A stretch of DNA of 64,000 bases, taken from contig JBBPFI010000007.1 of assembly GCA_037974965.1 (NCBI GenBank), forward strand, positions 620,001 to 684,000, read 5' to 3'. This DNA comes from Dacryopinax spathularia (lineage: Eukaryota > Basidiomycota > Dacrymycetes > Dacrymycetales > Dacrymycetaceae). The position numbers were made by a program, and so were the translations under genes. Positions 24,765 to 37,307 of this stretch are shown one piece after another (the stretch's first letter is position 1; each line of letters opens with the position of its first letter). The notes below the pieces were generated by a model, which was not told where the DNA came from, did not search any database, and saw only the letters and a list, made by a program, of their open reading frames with translations.

Positions 24765-27206
24765 TTATACTACCAGTAGCGAAGCAAGGGTGGCCTGTGC
24801 GTCCACGACCTATGGCAGAGTCAGCAATAGCCACATTCGATTATGGTAAAGAACTGACCTCTAATGCTTGCTCCACTTCCAACCTCTTTCTGGCAGCCTC
24901 CAACCAATCCGTCAGCAACACCTTCGCCGTCCCTTTCAGCTGGTTCAGTTCGCGCGCAGCGCTGTCCAGGTCCTTCTCGCCGACGTAGAACTCCGCCCTC
25001 GCGAGCGTGCTCAGGACATCGCTACCTTCCACCAGACCGTGACGCTTGAAGCGGAAGTTGGACAGGAGGCTCGAGGCCAGGTGCTCTAAGACACCAGCAT
25101 TCTCGTCAGGGACTAGGGCAACGCTTGCAACCCTCGGGTAGACCGTGGTCGTGAACCACGTAGCGAGATCCGTGTACGGTTCAACCCCGACATCTGGCAC
25201 ATCGCTGTTCTCTAGCGAGTCCAGAGCGGCGGTGATGACGGGATCTTCCTTCGCAGCGGTCCAGTTCCGCAGGACCCTTAGTTCTGTCCGGAAGGGACGC
25301 CTGACTGGCGACTCGATAGCGTTGCGTAAGGCATGAATCGCGGCATTCAGAGCGTGCAGACGAAGGTTCTCCTCGAGATAAGCCGAGTTATCAAGGGTAA
25401 GGCGCTCGAGCTCCTGGAACGACTTCGAAAGATTTTCAAGCTTGGCTAGGCGCTGGCCGCGCTCTTGCTCAACCCGGATCTTAATCTCGCGGATCCAGCG
25501 CCGTTGAAGCTCGATGCCCTGAGCGATGACCTCCTCCTTCAACCTAATGGACCATCAGAAAGAGGGATGATGGTAAGATGAGCACGAACCTTTGGTTTAT
25601 GATCTCGCTTTGAGTAGTGAGCTCCGCCTGCAACTTCTCCTTGTAGCCGTTGATAAGCTTCTCTTTCTCTTCCTCGAAAGCGTGCTTCCAGTTGTCTTCT
25701 TGCTTGTCCAGTTTCTCTTGGGCTTCCTTCTCAAGCGCGCGAAGTTTGCTCTCCCATTCCTCCCTCGTGGCCTCTAGCTTCTTCGCAAGCTCCTGACGCT
25801 CCTCCTCCTTCACGTGCTCCATACGCTGTGCAAGCTGTTCTAGGTCGATCTTGGCAGTGTCAATCACCCCACGTGCGCTGGAAATTGCCGTCGGATTCGA
25901 GGTCGAAACAAGCTCCGCCGAAAGGGCATCTATAGTCGAAGCCAACTGTGCGATCACCGGTTCCGAGGACTTGAGCTCTGGTGCAATGAGAGACGAAACG
26001 AGAGGAAGAGGCTCAGGAGCAGGAGGCGCCTCTGGCTGTCGCGGTGGCTGAGCCACAGCCGACGGCTGAACAGGCGGATTTGTCGGACCAGATGGAGGCT
26101 CGGTAGGAATGAACGGTCCCGTATGCGGTCGCTCACCTTCCTTGGGTACGACCTTCACAGAGTCGCTCTTGGACGGAAGCTTGTATCCGGGCGGCGGCTC
26201 GAATCCAATAGGAAGAGGACCGGTATAAATGTTTTGCGGCTCAGGCGCAGGCTCATGAGGGGGTGGTGGAGGGCTAGGTGCGTTGGCATCGACCTTGATC
26301 TTGTCCTCAGGACGGGGCGGACGAGCAGGAGCGGCTTGTGGGGCAGGGGTGTGCTTCTTCAACGCGCTCTCAGCCTCTTTAACGAGCTTCTCTATCTCAG
26401 GATCTGAGAACTTCGGGTGCCGATGAAGTACGGACGACGCGTAAGATGTCGCCCGCCCGACAATACCTTGCCGCGGTGTCCCAGTGGTCAAAGAGCCGTA
26501 TGTTTGTGATAGGCGGTCGATTTCCGCCTGTGCCTGACGCCTCAGCTCCTCCACCTCCGTGCCAGTTGCGTCCGCCAATGCTTCAAGCTTCCTCTGCGCC
26601 CTCTCTTTCAGTTCAAGAGCTCGTTTTGTGAGATCTTCCTCGGGTGTCGGCCGCTGATCCTTCAGCTGGGAAACGACTGGCGGCTTCGGAGCGTCGGGTG
26701 ACGCTGGCGCGGTAGGCCGTGCTTTGTCTGAATCGGTCGTCACACGGAGAACCTCCTGCTTGATGTGAGCAGCAGCAGCCTTCAGCTCCATCTCATCAAA
26801 ATAGTCCATGATGGTCTCTCCCAAAGGGATTGACTCGACAAAGATATCATGCCATCGATCGTTGCGGAGCGCAAAGATCGTTGAGACGGAGTAGAAGACG
26901 ACGGTGAAGAGCGAGCCATAGAACGCAGTACGAGTGAAGAAGCCGAAGCGGCGCTTTCGCGCTTTGGGAGGGGGCAAGGCAGGCTGGGATGGAGGAGGAA
27001 CCGGGGTTGCTCCGCTGGGAGCTACCGCAGGCGTGGGCTTCGCACCGCCAGGTGCATCGGCATAGCGCTTCGTTTCGCGTCAGTCCAAATTGTCCCTAAA
27101 CAACCGGGACATAACTCACCCTTCGCAGCATGGCTCTGCTCTTTGCCATGTTCGCTCGGCTTGACAGAAAGGCCCTCGTCGGGCCATATCCTGCAAGACG
27201 TACCAT
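24765..27206 (-). CDS. MIC60: MICOS complex subunit MIC60 (mitofilin)
   Basis: Exon 1 starts at the ATG at 27206 and encodes MVRLAGYGPTRAFLSSRA and more Arg residues, a clear mitochondrial presequence. It splices to RYADAPGG. A single membrane helix follows (FGFFTRTAFYGSLFTVVFYS). Next come a Pro-rich spacer with PPPGYKLP, a long coiled coil (about 25550-25830) and the mitofilin C-terminal domain with ELQRRWIREIKIRVEQER, LHALNAAIHALRNAI, LARAEFYVGEKDLDSAAREL and GTAKVLLTDWLEAARKRLEV. The last exon reads VVDAQATLASLLVV with TAA at 24765-24767. MIC60 anchors crista junctions and contacts outer-membrane complexes. Domain order and length are normal for fungi. Confidence 0.93.
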
Positions 27207-27548
27207 AGTGGTGAGGACGTCGACCTCGGCGGACCTTCAGCAACGAGAACGACGATTTGGGTGGTGACGAAACTGGGAAGGAGCAATTGATTCCGTCGCT
27301 GGCGTCCCCAGTTATTCCGAACCGTTCTTCCGAGTGTGCTTCGCGTTTGGTGGGGAATGTGACAGGCAACGGCCACCACCGCTGCATAAATCACACCCCA
27401 TCTTTCGATTACTATACTTATATCAGCTTCGAACCGCGGTGGCTTATTAACAGTCTCTCTTCCGTACGGCGACTTCCGGCCTAGTGCTTCTCGCTTTATA
27501 GCCGCCTTTCGTCTCGCGCGCTTTCGTGTCTCTCCTCCTGTGGGCAAC
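27207..27548. promoter_or_regulatory. Divergent promoter of MIC60 and coiled-coil protein gene
   Basis: This is a 342-nt gap between opposite start codons. I see no recognisable element. Confidence 0.4.
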
Positions 27549-29398
27549 ATGCCGCCTGAACCACCGAAGAAAGTCAACCGACTATGGGAAACCATAGTGC
27601 CCCCCAGTAGTGCACGTCCTGTCGCCGCCTCCCAAACGATTGAGTCCGCTCCCATGGACCGTCACTCGACATCTCTGCGACTCTTGTTTCAGGACACAGA
27701 GCGGATTCTTCAGGACTTTGCTAAGAAGCATGAAGAGCTTCTGGCTAAGATGGGCAATGCCTTGAAGGGCGTGGCTGGGCTGGACGAAGCACTGGTAGCG
27801 ACGCGTGTAGAGACTGTGGCTGAGCTGAAGAACCTGGGTATGTTTCTGTGCGATCCTTGCATCCTCGCACTCTCAGAGCGTACGCGTGTCCGGACACACG
27901 CATATATGCTGGATCTTGGCTTCTGTGCAGCAGTCGCGTTTTTCCTGCGCAGTATCGTATGCATCGTCTAAGGACAATGATTAACGGAGTATGGGGATGC
28001 TTCATATATGCGCATATATGCAGCGTTCTCTCTGGAAATGCGGTTCTGACGCGAGTGCGGGCGTCTCTGCAGGTAATCTGCAGCAAGTGGCTCTGCAAGA
28101 GCAGCTATCTGAGATCCGCACTTCGGTCAGCAAGTTGGCTGGCAATTATGAGCAGATGAAGACACGGCTAGACGGCGTGGATGAGGTGCGTCGCTCCTTC
28201 GCGTAGGCGCATGTATGCTGGATCGTGTTCTACTCAGTCGGTCGGCCGGCAAGTCAGCGACGCGCTCGGGATCTTCCACAAGCGGCTGGACGATGTTGGC
28301 GAGGTCAGCAGACCTTTTCTCCATGATTTCTGACTCACATCCACTCCTGTCACAGCAACAGACGGTGCTTCTGGATGCGGTGAAGGAGCTTGGTCAGCAA
28401 CTAGCGGAGAAGGTCTCCCCGATTGCGCCCGCCGTCCGTGACCTGCGCTCTGCTGTCGAAACTGGTCTTAACAAACTGAACGATTCGTCTGCATCCGAGA
28501 GAAACGCTGTGATACAGAAGATCGATGACGTATTGCTCTGCACTCTCCGTCATTATCCGCCATGTCATACTGGGGGCTGCTGTTCTGGATTGCACGCCGT
28601 TTCCACGCCTGCGACACCTTCCACATCTCTCCATGACTCCAACCCGCATTATCGCACACCATCCGGTCCGATGACTCCGCTAGTTTCTCTATCACATGCT
28701 TCACCTCAAGTGCAGGCTCCTCGAGTGATGTCTGGTCACCCCACACCTTCTGCGAGCATCGTACCCAATACGGGAAACACGTCTTACGCTACTCCAGCAC
28801 GCCAGAAGACAACCGGGCTTACGTCGCAGAGTGCGAGTCTTGGAAAACGTGCCGCTGTTCAGGAGACTGTTGCTGGGCCTACCATGTCGCCCACCGTGGA
28901 GCCTCCTCGTAGCTATGCTGAGACCTTAGCCTTACTCACCACGCCCTCAACGTCAAGAAACCGGCGGAACATGCCGCCCACATTCTCTCAGGTGTCTGTG
29001 TCTTCCAGCCAGCCCCCTCCTTCACTAGCATACTCTGCGTCTCTGGGCAGCTCTTCATCCTCAGTTTGGCCGGCCTCATCCCTTGACCCTTTGAGCCCGG
29101 CACCCTCCGGAGTCGACGAATCCGGAGTTGATCAATCGTCGCCGAACAAGATCGACAATGGAGGCCTGCCCATGCCCTCCTCTCGCAAGCGGCCGCGGAC
29201 GACTATGACAGATCGACAGCATGACATTCCCGTCGCTGCTAGGAAATCACGTAGTCCTGGCCTATCGCGGCAAAGTACGGAGGTGAGGAGCATTTCTGCC
29301 CGGCTTCATGACCCGGCTTTCTTATTGTTAGCCAGCGATATCGCGTGCTCATAGCAAGCGAGGACGACGAGGTTGACATCCCTATAGCCGGGTTTTAG
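27549..29398 (+). CDS. Unrecognised coiled-coil protein with Ser/Thr/Pro-rich C-terminal half
   Basis: The ATG at 27549 gives MPPEPPKKVNRLWETIVPPS. Exons then add a run of helical heptads: LFQDTERILQDFAKKHEELL, LQQVALQEQLSEIRTSVSKL, ALGIFHKRLDDVGE and QTVLLDAVKELGQQLAEKV. A Ser/Thr/Pro-rich, presumably disordered half follows, containing RKRPRTTMTDRQ, a likely nuclear signal. A final 53-nt intron joins RQSTE to RYRVLIASEDDEVDIPIAGF with TAG at 29396-29398. This short acidic-hydrophobic end looks like a binding peptide. I do not recognise the family. The architecture (N-terminal basic motif, long coiled coil, disordered tail) is that of a scaffold or chromosome-axis type protein, but that is only an analogy. 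The exon border near 28528 is uncertain. Confidence 0.6.
28003..28020. repeat. Perfect 18-nt palindrome CATATATGCGCATATATG in an intron
   Basis: The sequence equals its own reverse complement over 18 nt and lies in the first intron of the coiled-coil gene. Related words (TATATGCG) recur across the window. Confidence 0.8.
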
Positions 29399-29594
29399 AA
29401 GGGGCAGGGCCCGTGGCCGCGAACAACACGCGCCTGTTGCTTCCAATGAGAGTATCACATATCGTTTTACAGAGGTATCCGTTACAGAGAATTGTGGTAT
29501 AAAATGATGAGAGAGGATGCCGATGTTGTACATGCGTATTTATGTGCCAATACAAGAACAATTCCAATGAATGAGTCCAAAGAGCAGGCTCGGG

Positions 29595-32529
29595 TTATAG
29601 AGGCGGCAACGGTCTACGACACTGAGGGCAAATGTTCTTGATGGCCAGCCACTAGCGGGAAGATCAGTCACACAGTACAAGGAGATCAAATGAGAAAAGT
29701 GGGGCTTACGCGCTCAAGGCAGTTTGTATGCTGGGAACCCGCATCAGGACACAATCTGAATGCAAAATAATGGAAAACTCACGAAAAGATGGTGACATGG
29801 CGCTAGAGCATAGTTCTTCCTTACACCAACAGTGGAAAGAAGAGAAGCCTTATCACCAGCCTGGCCAACGGCGCTTTCAGGTCCAATAATGATTGGCTCC
29901 ATGCATATGACGCAGTCGCCAAGGGACTTTTCCGGTGCTTCCGTGTCTACAGCTGACAGCGGAGGATGGTAGTCGTACAGCTGAGTTGTTGACCACTATG
30001 CTCCGAGATTAGATGATACACTCCTGAAGCCAGAAGGACAGTCACTTACCGTCTTAGGAAGGAAGAAGGCAGGACCCAGAAACTCTTGCCCAAATAGGAC
30101 GATGACTTGGAAGGTTACCCAAGCGACGACTATCCAGACCCATTCTGTTGTCCAGTCAGCACAGCAGGATACCCGGCCAACGTATGACTCGCCTGTAGGC
30201 TCAGCGAAGAGAACATTCTGGGGACACGCAAAAATGTCTGCAGAACAGTCAGAATTTGCCCCACACCACCGAGTAGGAAGACACTGACAGAGAACGAATG
30301 ACAGCCTTGCGACGCTGGTACCGATGACGTAAGTCCAGCTTAACGCCTTTCTCGTCCCACGCCGAGCATTCCGGATGATTTGAGGCACCCAGAACGAATA
30401 CAATGCTCCGACAGCGAAAAGAACGAGTGAGGGCGACAATGTCGCCTGGACGAGGAAAATGAACGAAAGAAGGAGAAGCGCCCCTGATTGCATGTTAGCG
30501 GCGATAATATGCGACGCAGTGGACACATACAGAATTTCGACTCGGGATCAGTGATAGAATTGATCGCCCGCCATAGCATTGTTTGGCGGAAGAGAGCGGC
30601 GATGGATGGACCCGGTGTGGATTGTGCAGGCGTGGGCGTGTTCACCGCTGCGGTCGGCGCTCCCTCGCCGGGGCCCGTCGTGACAGGAAGGGGCAACTCG
30701 GAGGTTTGACGAGGCTCAGTGATGGGAGGTGTAGACGCGGGCGCTGGAGTGGGAGCGGGTGGTGCTTGCTGTGCCGCTTGAGCTGCATCATCCTCGGGCG
30801 CTTGTATGCGGTGGATGAGGGTCGCATAGCGCTACATTTGTTCAGACCACGCCGGCACAGTACGGATATGCAGCACATACCACTTCGAAGACAAGGAACA
30901 GCGTAGCAGCCAAGAAGCCTGGAGCTATGAGGGAGAGCGAGGCGCGGTTGTCGCTAACAATGCCTATCGTAAGATGCTAGGGACCACATCAGTATTCAAG
31001 TATGAGGGGAAGGAGGCGGAGATCGCGTACGCAAACGAACGAATATGCGTCGCCGACGGCTTGAAGGGCGAACGACCATCTCGATAGCTTGGATATACTT
31101 GCTGGTGTCCTCGTTGACTCCATCTGCCGCACGAGCAAGATTAGAAGTACGAGGTAGACGATCGAGGCGAGAGAGGCGTCTGCGTCCGCTTTTAGTGGAA
31201 ACCGCATACACCCTGGTATAGACGACTTACAGGTCGTTGCTTTCCGCCAGAATCTGTCAGCTCTGATTTCCTATCGTCAGCAAGCGCAACATGAACAAAT
31301 CGAATGACGTACTTTAGGCCGCCTAGCTCGTCTAGGACCACAACAACTCCACACTTCCAGCTGACAAGCGCTCCCTTGCCCTTGATGCTCTGCGTGGGAT
31401 ACGTGTTCTCTCCTGTAGGATCTCGAGACTCGCGTTCCAGATCCAGCATCGCATGTAGGGGCAATGCAGAGGGCGCAAGTCTAAGATACAGCGCTAAGGG
31501 GCAAGATGTAGGTTGCATGGGCGCTGATATCCATATCAGTGACTGTCAGGCAGGATGACAGGTATGCTGCGTACGCATGGGTTCCGATGTGCTCGGTGAA
31601 TCTGCCATCTCCTTCAGCTCTTTTAGCCGCCTCTTCAGCTCCGCCACGATAGCCCAAGATGTTGAGTTCCGGACGCTCTCAGGCAGCAAGGGCGGGAGAT
31701 GACGGAGATCGACGAATTTCCTGCAGCGGAATCAGGCTTTGGCAGGGAGTTCGAGCAGGATTCACGTACCCCACCGGCATTGCCAGGGCGTACACCGTCC
31801 CATTCAGAGGAAAGTGAACTCCGTCTATCGAGTACGATGCGGTGAACTCGTTCGGAGAGGTCACGTCCAGTTGACCCTGTCCATCCGTCAGTCTCTCAAT
31901 AGTCCCACAAACCTATGCGTCGAGGCACGCACATGCACGAAGGTCAAGTCTCCCTCTCCCTTCTCTTCCTTTATGTTCAACGCAACCTTTCCCTTCCCCA
32001 CCCAGTCCCATATATAGTCCTCTTTCAGCGCGAGAGACTCGGTCACATTGACATGCTCATACAGCGCCTTGGCGTCTGTAGCCCAAGGCAGGTTGTCCGA
32101 TATAGATGACAGGTTGTAGGCCACTGCCGGTGATCGCAGGAACCCGGTGATATTGTTATGGTATGAGAAGCCAGAGTTGGGAAGCGGGGTCTCCGGCAGG
32201 ATATGGGTTAACATTGGAGCCACTGACGGTGGTGGTGGACTGGTCTACTCGACTGTTAGCACTCATACTCATTGCACCGAGAAGTGGTGGGCTTACATAT
32301 GTGAAATTGGATTCTGTGCCATTCACGTAGGATGTGAAGTCGTCTAGTTCCTTCGTTCTTGCCTTGAGTGCCTCCACTGCATGCCGTGAGCCTCAGTAGG
32401 ATGCACTCAACCACAGTACGTACGAAGTCGAAGGTGTACCGATGGATCAGGACCGGTCCCGCTCATGAGGAAGAATATGATGACGATGGTAATGAGAGAC
32501 GATAGCGGCGACGGTCTCTGAGGATCCAT
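29595..32529 (-). CDS. TUL1: Transmembrane RING-H2 E3 ubiquitin ligase TUL1 (DSC complex)
   Basis: The ATG at 32529 starts MDPQRPSPLSSLITIVIIFF, a signal-anchor. A lumenal domain follows, with LDDFTSYVNGTESNFTYV and EDYIWDWVGKGKVALNIKEE. A cluster of membrane helices comes next, including ALYSFWVPQIIRNARRGTRK, WTYVIGTSVARLSFVL and WVWIVVAWVTFQVIVLFGQ. The C-terminal RING-H2 finger runs from DCVICMEP through ALAPCHHLF-HTNCLERWL to NICPQCRRPLPPL, with TAA at 29595-29597. Tul1/Dsc1 ubiquitinates Golgi and endosomal membrane proteins and, in some fungi, triggers SREBP processing (family knowledge). RPLPPL at the C-terminus is the usual family ending. More than eight introns are needed. Confidence 0.9.
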
Positions 32530-32819
32530 CTTGACAACCAACCAACCCACCGCAAAAGGGGAAAAGAGAGGATATGAAGGGCAGACCGCCCGCAGTTGCG
32601 CGGTCGAGGAGGGGTTGACTGTCCGAGCCCAGTACGTGCCTTCGCAGGGGACAAGGGACCGGCGTAATTTCGCTCGTGTGATTTCGGAGATCTGCCACAC
32701 GGATCAACGCCCAGAGAAGGCGATGACTATTGTTTACAATGAATAATATCTATGCAAACGCCTATCATACAGCACTATGATCGTACAGAGGTATCGTCCT
32801 TGATGGTATCTAGTCGTAA

Positions 32820-35721
32820 TCAGCTGCGCCAATACTGCGCAATATCGTGTATCCGGTCAAAGACGACCGTAAAATACGACGTCTCGTTAAGAAGCGTCTC
32901 GAAAGCCTTGATCGCCTCCTCCTCCGTCATATGGAGCATGAACTTGTCCTGCAGCTGTTCATGCACGGAATGCTGGTTGATATCGGTGATATGCGCATCG
33001 ATCATCAGCGTTGCCAAGTTGAGGATAAGGTTCGCGTTCTTGCGCAGGATCGTGAATGCGGTGTAGCATAGGCTCTTGAATCGATTATAGTGCTTGGATG
33101 TTGCGCCGCCCATGGCGTCGACCATCTCCTTGCAGACTTTCACCGGAGGCGGGAATGGTTTCGGGTCGCGCCCGAGTATGTATCCAAAGTCCACGTGGAA
33201 GAAATGACCGTCTGGTGCCAGCATCAGATTGTCAAGATGTCGATCGCCGACGCCCATGATATATGTGACAACCGAATATCCCGCTGGCGTCCTGTCAGGA
33301 AGCGAATAGAGACAGTCACAGGAAGAGACATACCACAGCTACGCACGAATGTGTCGATCACATCTGGCCGCACTCCGTACGTCCCGACACTTCCCTCATC
33401 CGGGTTGTTGGCCCGCAAGTAGTTGAGCAGCGTACCATATTCGCTCAGAATAGCAGCAATAGCTTTACTCGGGACAAACTGCACCATGCCTTCCGTGGGC
33501 CCAGTTGCCAGCACAGCATAGGGATGAATCTTCAAGTCCAAATTCTCTTTTCGCAGTAATCGATCCATAAGTGTGAACAATTGGTTAACGAGCTGATCTT
33601 GCCGCAAGTCATCGCCGTTCTTAAAGATAATCGGATATTCTCCTCCACCTTCGGTTTGGAACCATAGTAGAAGAGGGAAAAGGGCCGATTTGAACACAGA
33701 TGACTTCTCGGGGATTACGCCCGTGATGCGGATGCGGTCGTTTAGCGGGAAGGGGAGTGGGTCCATAGAGGCCATGCCGTTGCGAGAGTCTGCAAGCCAT
33801 GCTCGCAGTTTGTCGATCTTCTTAGGTCGAGCGTCCTTCCATGCTCGGACTTCTTTGGCCTTTGCAGATAGGGCTTCTACGAGCACCCCTTGCCGCTTCA
33901 GGATGTCTCGACGTTCCGTCCCGTCAGGCAGCTAGGCAAGCCAGTTAGAGACTATCCGCCCTGATGTACGAGTACAATATACCTGTTCAAGCCTTCTCAT
34001 AAAGTTGTAGACAACATTTGCGTACAACTCCTTATATTGCTGATCCGTGACTTCCACCATCAGATACCAGTGGAACCGGTTGCCAAGAATGAGGTTCTGG
34101 GCGCCACGTTCGATAAGGAAGTCTGCAAGACCGCTATCTTCCTGCGATAACACGACCTGTGATGATCGAGTTGTCTTGTGCCCATCCGCAGCTCGCTCAA
34201 ACTTCAGAGCCTGTACGAGTTGGAGCAGATAAAGCAGTAGTTCCTGCGCCGTAGGTCAGCAAAAGCGCAAGTGCGTCAAGAGGGGACTTGCGTCATCATC
34301 CGCTCTTCGAAGTTGCCGAACAGCGAACGTCCGTACCCTTGAGTCCACCGTTCCTGGACCCAGGAGTTCCAGAGCGTCATCCAGCTCAATCTCGACCCAC
34401 ATAGGCAACAACACCTCCACAGCCTGCTTGACCTCGCTCGCGTCCCTCCACGTAACCGACTTCAGGAACTTAGTCAACCCCCTCTTATCCCTCGTCAGAT
34501 AGAACCTAAACTTCCAGATCAAGTTCTTATCCTCCGCTGAGAGTTCCTGCGTCGGCGGGTAGTTCAGGATCTCGTTGAGTTTGTCGCGCGTTTCGGCATT
34601 TGGCTTGAGGTCGCGGTCGAGCGGGGCGCTGCGATGACTACGGATCAAGCGGGTATGCTTGTCTTCCACGGGGTTCTCGCGGGCGACGTCGGGGTCTACG
34701 ATGCTCCAGAGGTGTTGGTCGAGGTTGGTGAGGGCGGGTGCGGGGCCGGTCGAGGCGTGCGTGGGGACGGACGTGTGGGAGGGTAACTGTGTTGCTAGTG
34801 ACGGTTCTGGCTCCGTATAGATGACTGGGAAGTCGAATCGCGGGAGGTCAATGTACAAAAACAGCTTGTCCGAATTGGCCTGCTCTGCCTGTGAAGTCAA
34901 TTAGCTAAGGAGCCAGTCCACGGAATCGAGGCCACGTACAGCATGTATCTCCTCCATCCTCCTGAACGCCAGCTTATCAAGCCAATCCAGCTTGGCCAAA
35001 TCCCCCCTCTCATACTTCTTCACCAGCTTCTCCAACCGCCCCATCTCGTCCTTCAGCCCCACCTTACTCGGTGTACTCGTCTCGTGTGCGCCGTCCGCCT
35101 CCCGATCCGGCCACAGCAGAAGCCGATGTTTGCCCCTACGCAGCGTCCACTTCTTGCCGAACATCCGGAATGTAGATCCTCCTACTGGTACGGGCCGGTT
35201 GGGGCCTTCGATATCCCATACCGTTAGGGTGAGCTGGGCGTTCAGTGGGAGGTCGCAGTACCGATAGGGGAGGGTGATCCATTCGTTCCATCTTTACGAC
35301 CTATTAGTCACATCCCATAGACTAACCGAGAGCACATACGCATAGTCCTTCTTGAAAGCCTTATATGCAGTCCGATAGGGTATAGTAAGCGGCTTATTAT
35401 CCGCAATCAGTTGGCAAGTGACATATAAATCGGACAGCTCTCTGTCACTCTGTAAGCACCTAATCCGACACCTGAGCATACAGAGAAAGAGCGTACGACG
35501 ACTGCACCCCCGAAAAGCGATACTCGGGATGTTCAAGCAGCTTCGAGAATGGGCGTGGGTTGCGTGTTCCCTCGAGCTGAGATCTAGGATGCCCAGAGTC
35601 AGACTGGTTCAGCTGGGGTATGCGTATGTAGGAGGCGTGCGTACATCCGGAATGTTACGGGCAGCTTGAGGTCACTCAGTTTAGCGAAGGTAAAGTCCTT
35701 CGAGTTGTCTTTCGTATCCAT
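32820..35721 (-). CDS. VPS34: Class III phosphatidylinositol 3-kinase VPS34
   Basis: The ATG at 35721 starts MDTKDNSKDFTFAKLSDLKL, followed by an N-terminal C2 domain. A helical PIK domain runs through EDKNLIWKFRFYLTRDKRGL, FLKSVTWRD and the DALELLGPGT repeat region. The kinase domain has DRIRITGVIPEKSSVFKSAL, YPIIFKNGDDLRQDQLV (with the ATP-binding lysine), GVGDRHLDNLML (catalytic loop) and HVDFGYILGRDPKP (the DFG equivalent). The end is FDRIHDIAQYWRS, the conserved C-terminal membrane-binding helix, with the stop at 32820-32822. It makes PI3P on endosomes and autophagic membranes, acting with VPS15 and Atg6 (family knowledge). Several short introns are present. The gene lies just downstream of, and divergent from, the CCDC174-like gene. 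Confidence 0.95.
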
Positions 35722-35912
35722 CTTTCAGTGCTCGAAGCAAGTTCCTATGTGTACAAGCTGGTCATGAGGACTCCTGGTCGTTGCTCAGTGCGATGAGGTG
35801 GCCGGCGTAGACTCAGGAGCGCCGGCTTTAGGCGCGCGTCAACCCTACGGTAGTCACACATACCCTTACTGTACTTATCCACCACCGCCAGCATTCCCCA
35901 GCACGTTCAACG

Positions 35913-37218
35913 ATGTCCACAACGAAGAAGGCAAAGGCATCAGGCGTGAACGCTACCTCTTTCTTTGATCTTAAGGCTGAGCTCGCCGCGCGAGAAGCGG
36001 AGTTCAAGAAACATCGTACGACGTCCTCCACTGCTACTACTGTCGTGCATGGGATCAAGCGCCCGTTAGCCTCTAGCAAGGTACGCACTGCCCATGCCCC
36101 AGGTCTAAATATCCGAATGATTGATGTACCCACACTGGCAGAAACCAACAATATGGGCCAAATCCAACAAAGGCGTCAAATCCCGCCACGAGCGCGACAT
36201 GGCCGAACTAGAAGCGATCGCCCGTCCCACCCTCGACCGCGCAATGGCCGCCCTGGAGCGGAAAGCGCAGATCTACGAGAAGCTCAAGAAGGGCCAGACG
36301 GGCGGGCTGACGGACGAGCAGTATGATATGCTGCTGGTGGACTTTGATAGGAAGGCGGAGGAGGAGGGGTATGCGAGTGGGAGTGGGAGTGGGAGTGAGG
36401 GGGAGGATGAGTCGCTTACTGTGCCGAAGCCGCCGTTAGACGTCCGTACGCCTTACTCTGTGATAGTTTGTGTGCTAACGAGGAAGTAGGATGATCCTAT
36501 TGTGGAGTATGAAGACGAATTTGGACGTGTACGGACTGCGAGACGGAGCGAGGTGCCTCGACATCTCGCTCATAAGCAGGAAGACGAGCCTCCAGAAGAC
36601 GATTTCAAGTATGTCCCTACATTCTACCTCCCACATCGTACATCCTAACCTAGACTCTATAGCCCCTACGTGCTCCGGGGAGCCGAGACGCTCAACCATT
36701 TCCCCGTGTATGAGCCCTCCGCCGACCGAGTCGCCCAGATCGCCGAGGCGGCCAAGGAGACAAACCCCGCCACGCACTATGATGCGACGTACGAGAACAG
36801 AGCGCGGGCGGCTGGGTTCTACCAGTTTTCGGCGGATGAGGAGGAGAGGAAGCGGCAGATGGAGGAGCTGAGGAGGGTGAGGGAGGAGACGGAGCGGCGG
36901 CGGGCTGAGGGAGGCGTAGAGGACGACGAAGCTGAGGTTGGGCCGCAACCCGCGCCGACGGTGGAGCCTGTGGCCAGCGAGGCCGAATCGGGGAAGGAGA
37001 AAAAAGTATCGGTGTTGAGCAAAGCGGCTGAGAAACGAAAACGGATGCTTGAAGAGCGGAGGAAGGAGATCGAGGCGAAACGGCGGAAAGTGTTGGGTGA
37101 CGAGGAGGTCGAGCGGCGGAAAGAGGCTGCTCGCGCACAAGCGGCAGACGACTTTCTTGCCCAGCTTGAGAGGGACATCCTTTCTTCGAAAGGGAAAGGA
37201 GAAGGAGAAGGCCACTGA
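35913..37218 (+). CDS. CCDC174-like coiled-coil protein
   Basis: The ATG at 35913 gives MSTTKKAKASGVNATSFFDL and KAELAAREAEFKKHR. A later exon holds WAKSNKGVKSRHERDMAELE, then AALERKAQIYEKLKKGQTGG and LLVDFDRKAEEE. The defining motif IVEYEDEFGRVRTARRSEVP is followed by HFPVYEPSADRVAQ and YDATYENRARAAGFYQFSAD. A long Arg/Glu-rich coiled coil with ERRKEIEAKRRKVLG finishes the protein. The motif order fits the CCDC174 family, nuclear proteins associated with RNA processing factors in animals. An acidic GSGSGSGSEGEDES patch is present. Three or four introns are needed; the frame ends at 37218. Confidence 0.8.
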
Positions 37219-37307
37219 GCCGGCAGGTTCGAGTTGACAGTTCGTGTAGTAGAGTTGACATGTTGTATCGCTCGTTCCCCAAGTTGTAGCATTACACGCA
37301 AAGACCT

